The translations under genes were made by a program, and so were the position numbers. 11,816 nucleotides of DNA from Verrucomicrobiota bacterium (GTDB lineage: Bacteria > Verrucomicrobiota > Verrucomicrobiia > Limisphaerales > JAHEOI01). Every line of letters starts with the position of its first letter. Position 1 is the stretch's first letter. The notes under the pieces were generated by a model. It was not told the DNA's origin, did no database searches, and worked only from the letters and a program-made list of their open reading frames with translations. Shown one piece after another: positions 1-7,246 of this stretch. The stretch spans positions 1 to 11,816 of the forward strand of contig JAHEOI010000072.1 of NCBI GenBank assembly GCA_018610125.1, in the 5' to 3' direction.

Positions 1-49
1 CGCTCCCGCCAAATGGCACACTTATTCCTTTCCAGACCCTTAGCGGCGC

Positions 50-55
50 TATAGT
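50..55 (+). promoter_or_regulatory. possible -10 element for guaA
   Basis: TATAGT lies about 50 bases upstream of the guaA start codon and matches a sigma-70 -10 box at most positions. No convincing -35 box sits 16-18 bases upstream; the region there is CCTTTC-like. If used, the 5' leader would be about 40 bases. This is a weak call made by eye. Confidence 0.2.
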
Positions 56-103
56 GTTTCCTCTTCGTTGTATCATCAAATAGGATCGAGATTAGGTTTA
101 ATA

Positions 104-1645
104 ATGTCGGAGGAAATCGTCATCCTGGATTTTGGCTCGCAGTACACTCAAGTGATTGCGCGCCGGATAAGGGAGTGTCGAGTCTATTGCTCGATACTCC
201 CGTTTAACACATCGGCCGAAGAGATTCGTCAGCGACCTATCAAGGGACTTATTTTATCAGGAGGCCCCGCCAGTGTTTATGATGAGCAAGCGCCGCTGCC
301 CGATCGGAAGCTCTTTGAGCTTGGAGTCCCGGTGCTCGGGATCTGCTATGGGCTGCAGGTTTTAACCTATTTCCTAGGGGGCCAAGTCGAGAAGAGCCAA
401 AAACGGGAGTATGGAAAAGGCCGCCTGGAAGTCAAAAGCCCCGGATGTGCCTTGTTTCGGAAATTGCCGAAACGCCTTCAAGTCTGGAATTCGCACGGCG
501 ATCGCGTCACCAAGCTGCCGAAAGGATTTCAGTCCGTGGCCGTGACCGAAAATTCCGATATGGCAGCGGTGGAAGATCCGAAACGGCTGTTTTACGGGCT
601 CCAGTTTCACCCCGAGGTGGCTCATACCCCGCGCGGAAAAACGGTGCTGAGCAATTTTGTGCATTCAATTTGCGGTTGCGGACGAACCTGGACGATGCGT
701 CGATATATCGACCAGGCCGTGGAGGAGATTCGCAATCAAGTCGGGAATGAGCGGGTGATCCTTGGCTTGAGCGGCGGGGTGGATTCCAGTGTGGCGGCGG
801 CATTGTTGGATCGGGCGATCGGAAGTCAACTGACCTGTATTCTGGTCAACAATGGCTTGATGCGCGGACGCGAAGAAAACGTCGTCCGCGAGGTTTTTGG
901 CCGTCACTTCCACATGAAGCTGCATTATGAGAACGCCACCCAGACCTTCATGCAGCGACTGAAGGGGGTGACGGATCCGGAGCGCAAACGGAAGATTATC
1001 GGCAAGACTTTCATTGAGGTCTTTCAAGCGGCCACCAAAAAGGTCGGCCATGCCAAGTTTCTCGCTCAAGGGACGCTTTATCCCGACATTATCGAGTCCG
1101 TCTCTATCGAAGGCAATCCCGCAGCGGTCATTAAGAGCCATCATAATGTCGGGGGGCTTCCAAAGAAGATGCGCTTTGAGCTGGTGGAGCCATTAAAGCA
1201 GCTTTTCAAGGACGAAGTCCGGGAGCTCGGGAGGGAGCTTGGCCTGCCCAAGGAGATGGTATTTCGGCAGCCGTTTCCGGGACCGGGGCTGGCGGTTCGC
1301 ATTATTGGCGAGGTAACTTCCGCACGCTGCAAGATCCTTCGCAGTGCGGATGCAATTGTTGTCGAAGAGATGAAGGAAGCCGGGTGGTATTACGAGATAT
1401 GGCAGAGCTTTGCCGTGCTGTTACCGGTACGAAGTGTCGGGGTGATGGGAGACGAACGGACTTACGGCTACACCATCGCATTGAGAATCGTTGAGTCGAC
1501 GGATGGGATGACTGCGGATTGGGTGCGTCTCCCGTATGAGCTGCTGGAACGCATTTCGAATCGGATCATCAATGAAGTCAAGGGCGTCAACCGGGTCTGC
1601 CTCGATATTTCCAGTAAACCGCCTGCCACTATTGAATGGGAATGA
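104..1645 (+). CDS. guaA: GMP synthase (glutamine-hydrolysing)
   Basis: Cytoplasmic enzyme that aminates XMP to GMP using ATP and glutamine, the last step of de novo GMP synthesis. The 513-residue product has the full family length. Residues 1-190 are a class I glutamine amidotransferase with catalytic Cys81 in GICYGLQ and the His169/Glu171 pair in FHPEV. The ATP pyrophosphatase domain follows, with the PP-loop SGGVDSS at 223-229. The C-terminal dimerisation domain ends in KPPATIEWE, as is typical. I chose the ATG at 104 over an in-frame TTG at 68 because the product then begins directly at the conserved amidotransferase strand (EEIVILDFGSQY) and a TAGG-like ribosome site lies about 7 bases upstream. 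All catalytic motifs are intact. It appears to stand alone, followed by 227 non-coding bases. Confidence 0.97.
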   Translation: MSEEIVILDFGSQYTQVIARRIRECRVYCSILPFNTSAEEIRQRPIKGLILSGGPASVYDEQAPLPDRKLFELGVPVLGICYGLQVLTYFLGGQVEKSQKREYGKGRLEVKSPGCALFRKLPKRLQVWNSHGDRVTKLPKGFQSVAVTENSDMAAVEDPKRLFYGLQFHPEVAHTPRGKTVLSNFVHSICGCGRTWTMRRYIDQAVEEIRNQVGNERVILGLSGGVDSSVAAALLDRAIGSQLTCILVNNGLMRGREENVVREVFGRHFHMKLHYENATQTFMQRLKGVTDPERKRKIIGKTFIEVFQAATKKVGHAKFLAQGTLYPDIIESVSIEGNPAAVIKSHHNVGGLPKKMRFELVEPLKQLFKDEVRELGRELGLPKEMVFRQPFPGPGLAVRIIGEVTSARCKILRSADAIVVEEMKEAGWYYEIWQSFAVLLPVRSVGVMGDERTYGYTIALRIVESTDGMTADWVRLPYELLERISNRIINEVKGVNRVCLDISSKPPATIEWE

Positions 1646-1872
1646 GACCGCTTGACTTCAATTGCAGGATCTGTTTGACTATCTTCAAGTATGACCCAGC
1701 AGGACTCGCTTCATCCGGTCGAAGGCATCGGGCGAAATAGGGATTGTGCTCTTGAGCTCGTCCTAGATTAGGAGAAAGAGAAAATCGAAGCGGGGCTCGA
1801 AAGCATGGTGGGAACCAAGCAAACGTGCCAGTTAAAGCTGAAAACTCAGTAGTGTGAGATGCCAGTGATGTT
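1646..1872 (+). other. guaA to cytochrome-gene intergenic region
   Basis: These 227 bases hold no supportable gene, RNA or clear hairpin terminator. A 26-codon ATG frame at 1691-1771 has no ribosome site. Two TTGACT hexamers, at 1653 and 1675, resemble -35 boxes, but neither has a good -10 at 16-18 bases. The promoter of the next gene probably lies here, but I cannot place it. Confidence 0.4.
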
Positions 1873-3606
1873 ATGAAAAAGATCGGTCTGTTTTTGGGGG
1901 CGTTTCTAGTGGCGGCGAGCTGCCTTTTTGGGCAGTCTCAGGAGATCCGGTTTTCAATCTCGGGAGGGCCGGATGCGGATAAATTCGAGATCGTCAAAGA
2001 GAATCAGTTGAAGCTCAAAAAGGGTGTGGCTGCCGACTACGAAGCGTCGGACAAGCTCGAGGTTGAAGTCACCGCGGATAACGGCATCTCCAAAGTCTCG
2101 AAGCTCCTCTCCGTCGAAGTCGCCGATGTCTCGGAAGTGGTGTCGGTCAAGCTTGATAATGCCACGGTGAAGGAAAATGCGAGCGGCGCCCAGGTGGGCA
2201 ACCTGACCGCCGTGTTTGCCAAGGAGAAGCGGCAAACTGCCGCGGTGGACCCTTCCAAAGTCGACCAGGTGAGCTTTGCCGGGCATATCCGGCCGATATT
2301 TCAGCAGTCGTGCGTCGAATGTCACGGTCCCGATAAGCAGAAGGGCGATCTGCGCCTGGATGGTCCCAAGACGGCCATCGGAGAGTCCATCATCCCCGGC
2401 AAGCCCGATAAGAGTGAGCTCTATAAGCGAATTACGTTGCCGGAAGACGATTCGGACTTCATGCCTTCCGAAGGCGAGCCGCTGTCGCAAGCCCAGACCG
2501 AGCTCATCCGGAAATGGATCAAGCAAGGGGCCAACTGGCCCCAAGGGGGTGATACCCTCTTTGCTCAAAAGATTCAGCCGATTCTCCGAGAAAGCTGCTA
2601 CGAATGCCACGGACCGAAGAAGCAGAAAGGCGATTTTCGTTTCGATGTGGCCGAGTCCGCAATGCACGTGATCCAACCGGGCAAGCCCGAGAAAAGTGAG
2701 ATGGTCAAGCGGATCAGCCTTCCGCCGGATCATGACGACGTCATGCCGGCCGAAGGCGAGCCGCTGAGTGATAAACAGATCGCTTTAATCGAGGATTGGA
2801 TCGCTAAAGGGGCGAATTGGCCCACAACGACTGATTCCAAGCTTGTCGATTACAACAAGGAGGTCAAGCCGGCCCTTGCCAAGCTCTCGGAAAGCGAGCT
2901 GAAAGTGCTCCGTAAATGGATCGATCAAGGGGCGGAGTGGCCGAAGGAAGAGTATTACGAGCTGATCGGCAAGGCGTTTCCGGTTAATCTTGTTAAAAAG
3001 CCGGTCGCAAACGAAGAGAAGATCGCTATGGCCCGGCTCAAACGAGCCGGGATCCCGGTCAGGCCCGTTGCTCAAGATGTCGATTGGGTCCGTGTCAATT
3101 TTAGTCTGGTCGACGACAAGATCACCAATGAAGATCTTAAGCCTTTGGCCAAGATGCCCCATTTGACCGAGGTCGATCTCGGAGAGACCGAGATCACCGA
3201 TAAAGGGCTGGCTCATTTGAAAGGGCTGCCCAACCTGATGCGGCTTGATCTCAATAATACCGCCATCACAGATAAGGGACTGGCCCATCTTTCCGAGCTC
3301 CAAAATTTGACCTACCTGAACCTCTACGGCACCCAAGTCTCCGATGCCGGATTGAAGCATCTGACAGATCTGAAGTCGTTAAGCAACCTCTATGTATGGC
3401 AGACCGAAGTCACGGCTTCGGGGGCCAAAATGCTCGAGGGCGCGTTGCCCGGGGTGACTGTCAATCGTGGCGTTGAGCTGGCCCAAGTTCAGAAGAAACA
3501 AACTTCAAAGGGAGAGAAGGCCAAGAAGGGGGGGAAAGCGAAGAAGGGAGACGGAGGCTCGAGCACCTCGATCGCGCAAGTGCTGCTTGGAACTTTCTCG
3601 GAATAG
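1873..3606 (+). CDS. exported c-type cytochrome (PSCyt1-like) with leucine-rich repeats
   Basis: The 577-residue product starts with a Sec signal peptide (about 1-21). Residues 25-90 look like the C-terminal half of a cadherin-like repeat (DYE, then V.V.DVSE), and 92-114 like the beginning of the next one (VKENASGAQVGNL). Two planctomycete-type cytochrome c modules follow, with haem motifs CVECH at 147-151 and CYECH at 242-246. Each has a KGD(L/F)R(L/F)D strand, a likely axial Met in MP(S/A)EGEPLS (Met197 and Met291) and a closing W(I)..GANWP. A third, collapsed module at about 324-357 lacks CxxCH. Residues 405-511 hold four or five leucine-rich repeats of about 24 residues, and a Lys/Gly-rich tail closes the protein. 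Such proteins are expected in the periplasm or on the outer surface. Electron transfer or substrate anchoring is plausible, but the specific role is unknown. The ATG at 1873 is set by the signal peptide, although the ribosome site is weak. Confidence 0.85.
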   Translation: MKKIGLFLGAFLVAASCLFGQSQEIRFSISGGPDADKFEIVKENQLKLKKGVAADYEASDKLEVEVTADNGISKVSKLLSVEVADVSEVVSVKLDNATVKENASGAQVGNLTAVFAKEKRQTAAVDPSKVDQVSFAGHIRPIFQQSCVECHGPDKQKGDLRLDGPKTAIGESIIPGKPDKSELYKRITLPEDDSDFMPSEGEPLSQAQTELIRKWIKQGANWPQGGDTLFAQKIQPILRESCYECHGPKKQKGDFRFDVAESAMHVIQPGKPEKSEMVKRISLPPDHDDVMPAEGEPLSDKQIALIEDWIAKGANWPTTTDSKLVDYNKEVKPALAKLSESELKVLRKWIDQGAEWPKEEYYELIGKAFPVNLVKKPVANEEKIAMARLKRAGIPVRPVAQDVDWVRVNFSLVDDKITNEDLKPLAKMPHLTEVDLGETEITDKGLAHLKGLPNLMRLDLNNTAITDKGLAHLSELQNLTYLNLYGTQVSDAGLKHLTDLKSLSNLYVWQTEVTASGAKMLEGALPGVTVNRGVELAQVQKKQTSKGEKAKKGGKAKKGDGGSSTSIAQVLLGTFSE

Positions 3607-3641
3607 GGGGCATAAGAGACTCAAACCAGGTCAGCCGAAAA

Positions 3642-3657
3642 GGAGCCCCCGGGCTCC
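3642..3657 (+). terminator. short hairpin after the cytochrome gene
   Basis: GGAGCC and GGCTCC form a 6-bp GC-rich stem around a CCCG loop, 36 bases past the stop codon. On the plus strand it is followed only by CTAAATT, a poor U-tract. On the minus strand it is followed by TTTT, although no minus-strand gene runs into it. It could be a weak or bidirectional terminator, or an mRNA 3'-end stabiliser. Confidence 0.4.
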
Positions 3658-3718
3658 CTAAATTGTCAAAACCATCCGATTAATGAATCGTTTACTGGAA
3701 TTCAACCAAAGGAACCAC

Positions 3719-4345
3719 ATGAAACACGGAATCGCTATTTTTTCGTCTCTTATCCTGGCCATGTCGATCCAGGTCTCATCCGCTGCCGACAAGGGGGATA
3801 CCTGCCCGATCTCCGGCAAGAAGGCCAAGGAAGATATCGCCTTGAATGTCAACGGCAAGCAAGTCCATTTCTGCTGTCAGGACTGTCCCGAGAAATACGA
3901 AAAGAAGTTGAAGGTCAAGGACGAAGGCCCTTCCAAGTGTCCGATCAGCGGGAAGCCTGCCAAAAAGGATAAACGGCTTTTGCATGTGACCTCGAAGATG
4001 ACTTACTTCTGCTGTGGGAATTGCCCGAAGAAGTTTGCCGATAAGCAGGGATTTGAGCTTACCGATGGCAAGCCGGGGAAATGCCCGATCAGTGGGAAGC
4101 CTGCCAGTAAGGAGAATTTCTTGGTTCACAACGGCGAAAAAGTTTACTTCTGCTGCGACAAATGCCCGGGGAAATATTTGAATCGGATCCACGCGAAGGA
4201 TAACGGTCCAAAGAAATGCCCGATCAGCGGCGACAAGGCGAAGTCCGGTCACAAGATGATCGCGACCTTGACCAAGGCCGTCTATTTCTGCTGTAGCGAC
4301 TGCCAGGAAAAATACGTCGAGAAGAAGATCGCACAAAAGGATTAG
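3719..4345 (+). CDS. exported protein with four tandem CPISG/FCCxxC metal-binding modules
   Basis: The 208-residue product has a Sec signal peptide ending near SSA-A (residues 20-23), then four near-identical modules of about 46 residues. Each reads CPISG, 17-19 residues, (H/Y)FCC, two residues, C, then a basic helix. The cysteines are 29/52/53/56, 74/98/99/102, 122/145/146/149 and 167/191/192/195, so all 16 fall in the motif. The pattern resembles YHS/TRASH-type treble-clef metal-binding domains, which are associated with heavy-metal handling. Binding of copper, nickel or another soft metal is inference. The ATG at 3719 has an AAAGGA ribosome site 5 bases upstream and gives a clean signal peptide; an in-frame ATG at 3683 would add 12 polar residues before it. 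The gene is 112 bases after the cytochrome gene and is probably transcribed separately or by read-through. Confidence 0.8.
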   Translation: MKHGIAIFSSLILAMSIQVSSAADKGDTCPISGKKAKEDIALNVNGKQVHFCCQDCPEKYEKKLKVKDEGPSKCPISGKPAKKDKRLLHVTSKMTYFCCGNCPKKFADKQGFELTDGKPGKCPISGKPASKENFLVHNGEKVYFCCDKCPGKYLNRIHAKDNGPKKCPISGDKAKSGHKMIATLTKAVYFCCSDCQEKYVEKKIAQKD

Positions 4346-4370
4346 GTAGGAGCTTTTCGTAACCTTCTTC

Positions 4371-4443
4371 GCCTGATAAGGACGTCGTCCCCGACGTCCA
4401 GGACCTCCGTCTGGGCTGATAGGGACGTCCTCCCCGACGTCCA
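4371..4443 (+). repeat. two-copy palindromic intergenic repeat
   Basis: Two 30-base units, at 4371-4400 and 4414-4443, differ at only a few positions. Each has the form (G/C)CTGATA(A/G), then GGACGTC, a 6-base loop ending TCCCC, then GACGTCC and A. Each unit is therefore a direct repeat of the other and also a perfect 7-bp stem-loop (stems 4380-4386/4393-4399 and 4423-4429/4436-4442). The 13 bases between them (GGACCTCCGTCTG) are echoed in inverse orientation by the GGACGGCAACGGAGTCC stretch just downstream. The structure suggests a dispersed REP/MITE-like element, but copies elsewhere cannot be seen from this window. Confidence 0.65.
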
Positions 4444-4620
4444 CGTGCGGACGGCAACGGAGTCCCGTCGCTACCGCAAAAAGTTGAGCCCCTGCGGATG
4501 GCTTCGCCCATTTGACCGAACTGCTCTCCCCGGGTAAAGTTGTCATTGAAATGCGAAGTCGATGGTGAATTCTGAGCTCCGAGCGATCGCTTGACTTCAG
4601 CTAAACCCTAGAGAGTGGCT

Positions 4621-4650
4621 GGGTGACTAGTGGCTGTGTCGCCCTTTTTT
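4621..4650 (+). terminator. rho-independent terminator
   Basis: GGGTGAC (4621-4627) pairs with GTCGCCC (4638-4644) in a 7-bp stem with one G-T pair and a 10-base loop, followed immediately by six T residues (4645-4650). Orientation fits the plus strand. It would end transcription from the four-module metal-binding gene and separate it from the lipoprotein-resB-ccsA cluster. Confidence 0.6.
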
Positions 4651-4788
4651 GGCTTTGTCGGAATGGTGTTTTCGATGTCTCAAGGTCTCGCTGTCTCTCG
4701 GGTGAGGAAAAGCAGCCAGCATGGTGTCATGATGTTTGTATGAGAGGAGCCTGAGAAAAGGCTAATCCAAAGTAGATCGGTAGCGATT

Positions 4789-5973
4789 TTGAGTAAGCAA
4801 AAGTGGTGTCTTATTGTTTTTGGAGCGGTGTTGGGCTCGCTCCTGGTGGCAGGGTGTGACCGCGCCAAGATCCGGCGATATGAGGTTGCCAAGAGCGTCG
4901 CCACCAATGAAACATCGGCTGTTTCTTCGTCGAGTGAAGCGAAGCCGAAGCGGCTTATCGCCGCGATCTGGCCCGGCTCGAAAAGGACTTGGTTCTTCAA
5001 GTTAATGGGGCCTCCGGAAGAGGTCGCGCTGCAGCAAAAGGCCTTTGATCAGTTTATTCAATCGGTTGAGCTCGATGCCGAGGGGCCGAACGGGATTGAT
5101 TGGACGCTTCCGGAGGGGTGGAAAGAGAAGGAGTCTAGTGGGTCGTCAATGCGATATGCCACCCTGGTGATCGGCAGTGAGCCGAATCCGTTGGAGGTTA
5201 CTGTGACCCCGCTTGGTCCCGAAGCCTCCAAAGTACTGCCGAATGTTAACCGTTGGCGGCGTCAGATCGGACTCTCGCCGGTCGGTAAGGGAGACGTAAA
5301 AGAGCTTGTTGAGAAGAAGGAAATCGGGGGCGAGACCGTCACAATTGTTGATATGACAGGTCCGGGTAGCCGCAATTCGGGGATGGCTCCGTTTGCTTCA
5401 AGTGGTGCCTCAAGCGGCGGGTCGATCGACCCATCGAGGAAATCCTCCGCGCCTCAAGGGGGCGTCGATCCCCGGAATAACTCGGGATCGGCCATGGCCA
5501 CAGGAGAGGAGGACGACTCAAAGATCGACTTTACGGTCCCGGAGGGATGGGAGCCGAACCCCGGTGGCAGCGCGATGCGGACAGCTTCGTTTCAAGTGGT
5601 GCAGGATGGGCAAAAGTGTGACATCAGCGTGATATCGCTTACCGGCAAGGCAGGTGGGTTGTTGGCGAACGTTAATCGCTGGCGTCGACAAATCGGCCTC
5701 AAACCGGTGAGCCAGAGTGAGCTGGATGAGGTAACCCAAGAGCTCCAGTTGGCAGGCCGATCCGCGACTTATGTTGATCTAAAGCCGTCGAATCAAGGCA
5801 GCGATGGTGACACCCGAATTTTAGCGGCCGTGACCCGCCACGGAGGTCAGTCTTGGTTCTTCAAGCTCAGGGGCCCCTCTTCGTTGGTGGCGAGTCAAAA
5901 ATCGGCCTTTAAACGGTTTGTGAAATCGGTGACATTTAATTCTCAGGAAGCCGGAGGTGGCGATGGCCAATAG
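4789..5973 (+). CDS. unrecognised lipoprotein with duplicated halves, upstream of resB
   Basis: I cannot name the function of this 394-residue protein. It has a lipoprotein signal peptide with lipobox LVAGC, so Cys23 is the likely lipidated residue and the mature protein should face the periplasm. Two sequence blocks each occur twice. Block A (55-95 and 343-383) shares AA(I/V), seven residues, WFFKL, one residue, GP, then VA, Q, AF and SV. Block B (103-190 and 246-331) shares ID(W/F)T(L/V)PEGW, MR.A, NVNRWRRQIGL and P, then (I/Y)VD. The order is A-B-linker-B-A, with a Ser/Gly/Pro-rich low-complexity linker at about 191-244. The start is TTG at 4789: no ATG or GTG occurs in frame between it and the upstream stop at 4741, and the signal peptide fits. 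Its ribosome site is poor. It overlaps resB by 11 bases, suggesting a role with cytochrome c maturation, but that is inference from context only. Confidence 0.8.
   Translation: MSKQKWCLIVFGAVLGSLLVAGCDRAKIRRYEVAKSVATNETSAVSSSSEAKPKRLIAAIWPGSKRTWFFKLMGPPEEVALQQKAFDQFIQSVELDAEGPNGIDWTLPEGWKEKESSGSSMRYATLVIGSEPNPLEVTVTPLGPEASKVLPNVNRWRRQIGLSPVGKGDVKELVEKKEIGGETVTIVDMTGPGSRNSGMAPFASSGASSGGSIDPSRKSSAPQGGVDPRNNSGSAMATGEEDDSKIDFTVPEGWEPNPGGSAMRTASFQVVQDGQKCDISVISLTGKAGGLLANVNRWRRQIGLKPVSQSELDEVTQELQLAGRSATYVDLKPSNQGSDGDTRILAAVTRHGGQSWFFKLRGPSSLVASQKSAFKRFVKSVTFNSQEAGGGDGQ
5953..5957 (+). promoter_or_regulatory. ribosome binding site that sets the resB start
   Basis: GGAGG lies 5 bases before the ATG at 5963 and inside the end of the lipoprotein gene. 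The alternative in-frame GTG at 5957 would overlap this Shine-Dalgarno sequence, so the ATG is preferred. Confidence 0.7.
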
Positions 5974-7246
5974 TAGCGCGAGCACAACGCCAGAACGGGA
6001 AGCCCAAGCCCAAGGTGAAACCGGAACAAAGCGGCAGCGGCGCGGACGTGACAAGCCGCTTTACCAGAGGTTGCCATCAATATTGGCATCACTGAAGCTG
6101 ACGATTGTCCTGTTTGCCTTGTCAATATTCCTCATTTTCGCCGGGACATTGGCTCAAGTCGATCAGGGGATTTGGTCGGTAATGAGCCAATATTTTCGCA
6201 CGGGCATTGCTTGGGTTGAATTGGGGATCTTTTTCCCGGATTCGTTGGGCATCTCCGGGACATTTCCCTATCCGGGCGGTTACCTTTTGGGTGGCGTGAT
6301 CCTTGTCAACCTGATTTCGGCGCACGCGGTGCGATTCAAGACAAACCGAAAGCGGTTTGGCGTTTTGCTGATTCACGCGGGGCTGATCGTGATGGTCATC
6401 AGTGAGTTTGTGACCGGACTCTTTGCGACCGAGGGACGGATGACGATTAATGAGGGGGAATCGGCAAGCTACACCGAAGACATACGCTCCGTCGAGCTCG
6501 CAGTCATTGATCGCTCTCCGGAGGATCATAACGAAGTCGTTGTGGTGCCGGGAAAAAAGCTTCGGCGGGCCGGCATGATCCGGCACGAGTACCTCCCGTT
6601 TGATATTCAGGTGCGTCAGTTCATGAAGAACTCGAGCATCCACCGCTTGTCGAAGCTTCAAGGCAACCATCCCAACCCGGCGACGGCCGGAAACGGTAAA
6701 TCGTTCATTGCCCAGGAGCGTCGAGAGGTGAGTGGCACGAACCCGAATCAGCAGGTAAATGCGGCCTCAGCTTATGTCACACTTAAAGAAAAGGGTTCCG
6801 GCGAGTCACTGGGGACCTATCTTACGTCGCAATGGTTCAGCTTCAATGATATGTCCCAGACCGTGACGGTTAACGGCAAGACCTACGAGCTTTCTCTCCG
6901 GTTTCAGCGGACTTATAAGGACTACACGATGCATTTGATCGATTTTCGGCATGATAAATATCTCGGGACAGACAAGCCGAAGAACTTTGCGAGCCATCTC
7001 CGTCTTATCGATCCCGATGAGAATGTCAACCGGAAGGTCAAGATCTACATGAACCATCCATTGCGCTATGAAGGGCAGACCTTTTATCAAGCCTCGTTCA
7101 AGCCGGACAACTCGGCCACCATCTTACAGGTGGTGCGCAATCCGGGGTGGATGATGCCCTACATCTCATGCGCGATGGTTTCCGGAGGCCTCTTGTATCA
7201 TTTTGGATCGAGCCTGATCCAGTTTCTGAAAAGGAAGAAGCGATAA
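5963..7246 (+). CDS. resB: System II cytochrome c biogenesis protein ResB/CcsB
   Basis: Membrane partner of CcsA in System II, which delivers haem and reductant for ligation to CxxCH apocytochromes on the periplasmic side. The 427-residue product has a basic cytoplasmic N-terminus (about 1-36) and a first membrane helix at about 43-63 (SLKLTIVLFALSIF...). Helices follow at about 107-125 and 133-151, the latter with HAGLIVM (His138, a likely haem-associated membrane histidine). A large periplasmic domain with the family signature MNHPLRYEGQTFYQASF comes next, then a last helix around the NPGWMMPYISC segment. The four-helix ResB topology is complete. The start overlaps the lipoprotein gene by 11 bases, and the stop TAA overlaps the ccsA ATG by one base (TAATG), so the three genes are probably translationally coupled. 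Confidence 0.92.
   Translation: MANSSASTTPEREAQAQGETGTKRQRRGRDKPLYQRLPSILASLKLTIVLFALSIFLIFAGTLAQVDQGIWSVMSQYFRTGIAWVELGIFFPDSLGISGTFPYPGGYLLGGVILVNLISAHAVRFKTNRKRFGVLLIHAGLIVMVISEFVTGLFATEGRMTINEGESASYTEDIRSVELAVIDRSPEDHNEVVVVPGKKLRRAGMIRHEYLPFDIQVRQFMKNSSIHRLSKLQGNHPNPATAGNGKSFIAQERREVSGTNPNQQVNAASAYVTLKEKGSGESLGTYLTSQWFSFNDMSQTVTVNGKTYELSLRFQRTYKDYTMHLIDFRHDKYLGTDKPKNFASHLRLIDPDENVNRKVKIYMNHPLRYEGQTFYQASFKPDNSATILQVVRNPGWMMPYISCAMVSGGLLYHFGSSLIQFLKRKKR

Larger units (their letters stand above)
4346..4788 (+). other. 443-base non-coding region
   Basis: No convincing gene is present on either strand. It contains, in order, a pair of near-identical palindromic repeats (4371-4443), a further GC-rich stretch with ACGG/CGGAG elements to about 4482, featureless sequence, an intrinsic terminator (4621-4650), and about 140 bases that must carry the promoter of the lipoprotein-resB-ccsA cluster. 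A weak 5-bp hairpin (AGCCT at 4748, AGGCT at 4759) lies in the likely leader. I could not place a good -35/-10 pair. Confidence 0.5.

Noticed and set aside
68..103. TTG start extending guaA by 12 residues
   Set aside because: The extra residues do not resemble GuaA N-termini. The ATG at 104 begins at the conserved first strand and has a better-placed ribosome site.
1691..1771. 26-codon ATG frame between guaA and the cytochrome gene
   Set aside because: No ribosome site, no recognisable sequence, and a length expected by chance.
1770..1780. AGGAGAAAGAG resembling a strong ribosome site
   Set aside because: No start codon lies 5-12 bases downstream of it, so it does not define a gene.
4224..4546. 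Minus-strand open frames over the palindromic repeats
   Set aside because: Their Arg/Gly/Pro-rich translations reflect the GC-rich repeat and the back of the four-module gene, not a protein family.
4589..4600. 12-base match CGCTTGACTTCA, also at 1649-1660
   Set aside because: A few 12-base matches are expected by chance in a window this size. Flanks differ, and neither TTGACT has a matching -10 box.
4614..4636. Direct repeat of AGTGGCTG 15 bases apart
   Set aside because: Too short for an attachment site or iteron, and largely explained by the terminator hairpin that contains the second copy.
5957..5962. GTG start for resB two codons upstream
   Set aside because: It overlaps the GGAGG ribosome site that is correctly spaced for the ATG at 5963.
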